From Phenylobacterium sp. CCH9-H3 (GTDB lineage Bacteria > Pseudomonadota > Alphaproteobacteria > Caulobacterales > Caulobacteraceae): a stretch of DNA of 5,903 nt. Each line of letters opens with the position of its first letter. The stretch's first letter is position 1. The position numbers and the translations under genes are program-made. The stretch spans positions 1-5,903 of the forward strand of contig NZ_LSJI01000109.1 in NCBI RefSeq assembly GCF_001557235.1, read 5' to 3'. The notes beneath the pieces were generated by a model. The model worked only from the letters and a program-made list of their open reading frames with translations, was not told where the DNA came from and ran no database searches. Positions 4,916-5,903 of this stretch are shown in pieces.

Positions 4916-5221
4916 TTACCCGCCGGTGGCCACGCGAAGCAGCCAGGTGATGGCGAAGTTGAGGACGGAGTTGACGAGCCAGAAGAACAGCGCGGCCATG
5001 ACCACCATGATCGCCACCATGACGGAGGTGATCCAGGTCTCCTTGCGGCTCGTCCAGGTGATCTTGCGCGCCTCGGCGCGGACCTCGCGGAAGAACTGCG
5101 GGATGCTGGTCTTCTTCTTGGGGGCTTGAGCCGCGACCGCGCTGGGCGTGGCCATGACCGCGGCCGTCTTGGCGGCGCGGTCGCGGATCGCTTGCGGGCT
5201 CTGTCCCGGTTTCTTGGCCAT
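4916..5221 (-). CDS. secE: Preprotein translocase subunit SecE
   Basis: SecE is the small essential subunit that clamps SecY in the SecYEG inner-membrane protein channel. The 101-residue protein has a lysine- and alanine-rich cytoplasmic N-terminus (1-40), an amphipathic helix PQFFREVRAEARKITW (41-56), the conserved SRKET turn (58-62) and one membrane segment (about 64-94, ITSVMVAIMVVMAALFFWLVN onward), the single-helix form usual outside enterobacteria. The conserved proline of the usual TWPSRKET is threonine here (TWTSRKET); whether lineage-typical I cannot say. I chose the ATG at 5221; an in-frame TTG at 5233 would add four residues. No strong Shine-Dalgarno is visible. It follows tRNA-Trp and precedes nusG, the classic order. 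Confidence 0.96.
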   Translation of the reverse strand: MAKKPGQSPQAIRDRAAKTAAVMATPSAVAAQAPKKKTSIPQFFREVRAEARKITWTSRKETWITSVMVAIMVVMAALFFWLVNSVLNFAITWLLRVATGG

Positions 5222-5284
5222 GCGGCGCTTCAAACTCTCATCTGGGACGGCGGCCCTCAGGCCCCGCCCCGGTTTATCCTACGC

Positions 5285-5290
5285 ATTATA
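5285..5290 (-). promoter_or_regulatory. Possible -10 box upstream of secE
   Basis: A perfect TATAAT on the minus strand, 8 nt past the 3' CCA of tRNA-Trp, in an otherwise GC-rich region. No recognisable -35 exists at 16-18 nt spacing (that stretch is the T arm and acceptor stem of the tRNA), so this may be just an AT-rich post-tRNA spacer. If real it would drive secE-nusG with about 60 nt of leader. Confidence 0.25.
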
Positions 5291-5297
5291 TAGGTGG

Positions 5298-5373
5298 TGG
5301 CAGGAGTGGAGGGACTCGAACCCCCGGCCCTCGGTTTTGGAGACCGATGCTCTACCAGCTGAGCTACACTCCT
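5298..5373 (-). tRNA. trnW: tRNA-Trp (anticodon CCA)
   Basis: A complete 76-nt cloverleaf with encoded 3' CCA. The acceptor stem AGGAGTG pairs with CACTCCT, the D arm is GCTC..GAGC, the anticodon stem TCGGT/ACCGA encloses loop CTCCAAA with anticodon CCA at 5340-5338, and the T arm GGGGG-TTCGAGT-CCCTC is intact. The discriminator base is G73, as expected for tRNA-Trp. Its place between tuf and secE is the standard alphaproteobacterial arrangement. Confidence 0.98.
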
Positions 5374-5486
5374 TCAGCACCCCTCCCCGGTCGTCTCGCC
5401 TGGTTTCCTGTCCCGGGCGAAGGCCCGTGAACCGCGCTCCGGCGGCTAGAAAACTGAAGACTCCACGATGTCGGGTAGGACGCAGG

Positions 5487-5515
5487 CGTATGACGCAAGC
5501 GCCCCGCGTTTTCAA
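5487..5515 (-). promoter_or_regulatory. Candidate promoter for tRNA-Trp (secE-nusG)
   Basis: Minus strand: TTGAAA (5515-5510), 17-nt spacer, CATACG (5492-5487), then a GC-rich CCTGCGTCC segment. The -35 and spacing are good and the -10 resembles the TAAACG boxes of the two ribosomal promoters in the window, but it is weaker. It would give a leader of about 105 nt before the tRNA, containing a small CGGGC-CTTC-GCCCG hairpin (5427-5414). Confidence 0.4.
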
Positions 5516-5559
5516 GCCTCTTGCGCGGAGCAAACCGGCGCCTTGGCCGTTACGGGGCC

Positions 5560-5784
5560 ATGACCCAGCCCCCGACCCCCAGCTCCCACGACGCCGCCTA
5601 CAACCGCGACCAGGACCAGAAGCCCGGCGCGCCCCGCATGGCCCAGGAACCCGCCGGGTCCGAAGGCTCGGCCCGCTCGCCCAAGACGGACACCGACCCC
5701 GCCAGCGGCGAACATCGGCGCGACCAGCCCGCCCCCAACCAGGCCAGGGCCGACCAGACCGACGGCGCCGGCCGCAAGGCCTGA
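5560..5784 (+). CDS. Small hydrophilic, probably disordered protein of unknown function
   Basis: A 74-residue plus-strand ORF starting MTQPPTPSSHDAAYNRDQDQ. It is rich in P, Q, D, R, G and A and nearly free of bulky hydrophobics, so it is predicted to be unstructured and soluble; no domain is recognised. Almost every codon ends in G or C, the codon bias of the neighbouring real genes, which is the main argument that it is translated. The ATG at 5560 has only a weak GGGG upstream; an in-frame start at 5521 is possible but begins before the coding bias is convincing. It lies alone on the plus strand between the divergent tRNA-Trp promoter and the convergent tuf terminator, which it could share. 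It might also be chance coding in GC-rich DNA. Confidence 0.5.
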   Translation: MTQPPTPSSHDAAYNRDQDQKPGAPRMAQEPAGSEGSARSPKTDTDPASGEHRRDQPAPNQARADQTDGAGRKA

Positions 5785-5792
5785 CGTCAAGC

Positions 5793-5825
5793 AAAAGGGG
5801 CCGCCGGATGGTGTCCGGCGGCCCC
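5793..5825 (-). terminator. Intrinsic terminator of tuf
   Basis: Minus strand: a perfect 12-bp stem (GGGGCCGCCGGA pairing with TCCGGCGGCCCC, 5825-5814 and 5808-5797) with a 5-nt loop and a following TTTT (5796-5793). It lies 29 nt past the tuf stop. In plus sense the downstream T content is low (TGGTGTTTGG), so termination of the facing small ORF is possible but weaker. Confidence 0.93.
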
Positions 5826-5854
5826 TGGTGTTTGGTGGTCGGGTAGGCTTGGGC

Positions 5855-5903
5855 CTACTTGATGATCTTGGAGACCACGCCCGAGCCCACGGTCCGGCCG
5901 CCT
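5855..5903 (-). CDS. tuf: Elongation factor Tu, only the C-terminal end in the window
   Basis: EF-Tu delivers aminoacyl-tRNA to the ribosome. Only the last 15 codons and the TAG stop are visible, reading GGRTVGSGVVSKIIK, which matches the invariant C-terminus of EF-Tu domain 3 (GGRTVGxGVVxKI). The gene runs off the right edge. Its position before tRNA-Trp, secE and nusG and its own terminator fit the tufB-type copy common in proteobacteria, but copy number cannot be judged here. Confidence 0.95.
   Translation of the reverse strand, partial: GGRTVGSGVVSKIIK

Noticed and set aside
5148..5846. A 232-codon plus-strand frame and a 171-codon minus-strand frame (5279-5794) across the tRNA
   Set aside because: Both read through tRNA-Trp and its promoter region; the tRNA is unambiguous and no protein family is recognisable.

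Overview
The window is a stretch of the conserved tuf / secE-nusG / ribosomal-protein cluster of an alphaproteobacterium. The very GC-rich codon use, an L10 that starts MDRAQKQ, and the order tuf, tRNA-Trp, secE, nusG, rplK, rplA, rplJ suggest Caulobacterales (Caulobacter or Phenylobacterium type); this taxonomic call is inference from gene order and remembered protein sequence, not from a search. Except for one small ORF, every gene lies on the minus strand, so transcription runs from right to left.

Layout in transcription order (right to left). The last 15 codons of tuf (5855-5903) are followed by a strong intrinsic terminator (5793-5825). A small, disordered, probably real plus-strand ORF (5560-5784) faces it. 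tRNA-Trp (5298-5373) with its own candidate promoter comes next, then secE (4916-5221) and nusG (4336-4905). A GxxExxY gene (3897-4325) follows, boxed by a perfect 26-bp inverted repeat (3871-3896 and 4277-4302). Then come a promoter (3822-3850), rplK (3285-3716), rplA (2591-3280) and a textbook terminator (2536-2564).

Between that terminator and the rplJ promoter sit three tightly packed non-ribosomal genes: a GNAT acetyltransferase (2016-2519), an enoyl-CoA hydratase/isomerase-family protein (1178-2008) and a small nucleotidyltransferase-fold protein (750-1181). The last overlaps both its upstream neighbour (ATGA) and the -35 box of the next promoter. The rplJ promoter (725-753), a structured leader of about 260 nt and the first 152 codons of rplJ (1-456) complete the window.

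The core genes supply translation elongation (EF-Tu, L11, L1, L10), Trp decoding, the SecE subunit of the Sec translocon and the transcription elongation factor NusG. The accessory material sits at the two joints of this core. One joint, nusG/rplK, holds a compact GxxExxY-plus-inverted-repeat unit with foreign-looking codon use, which is the best candidate for an undescribed mobile or retained element. The other joint, rplA/rplJ, holds a three-gene cassette with host-like codon use and no room for a promoter of its own next to its first gene. Both insertions leave the adjacent ribosomal promoters intact.
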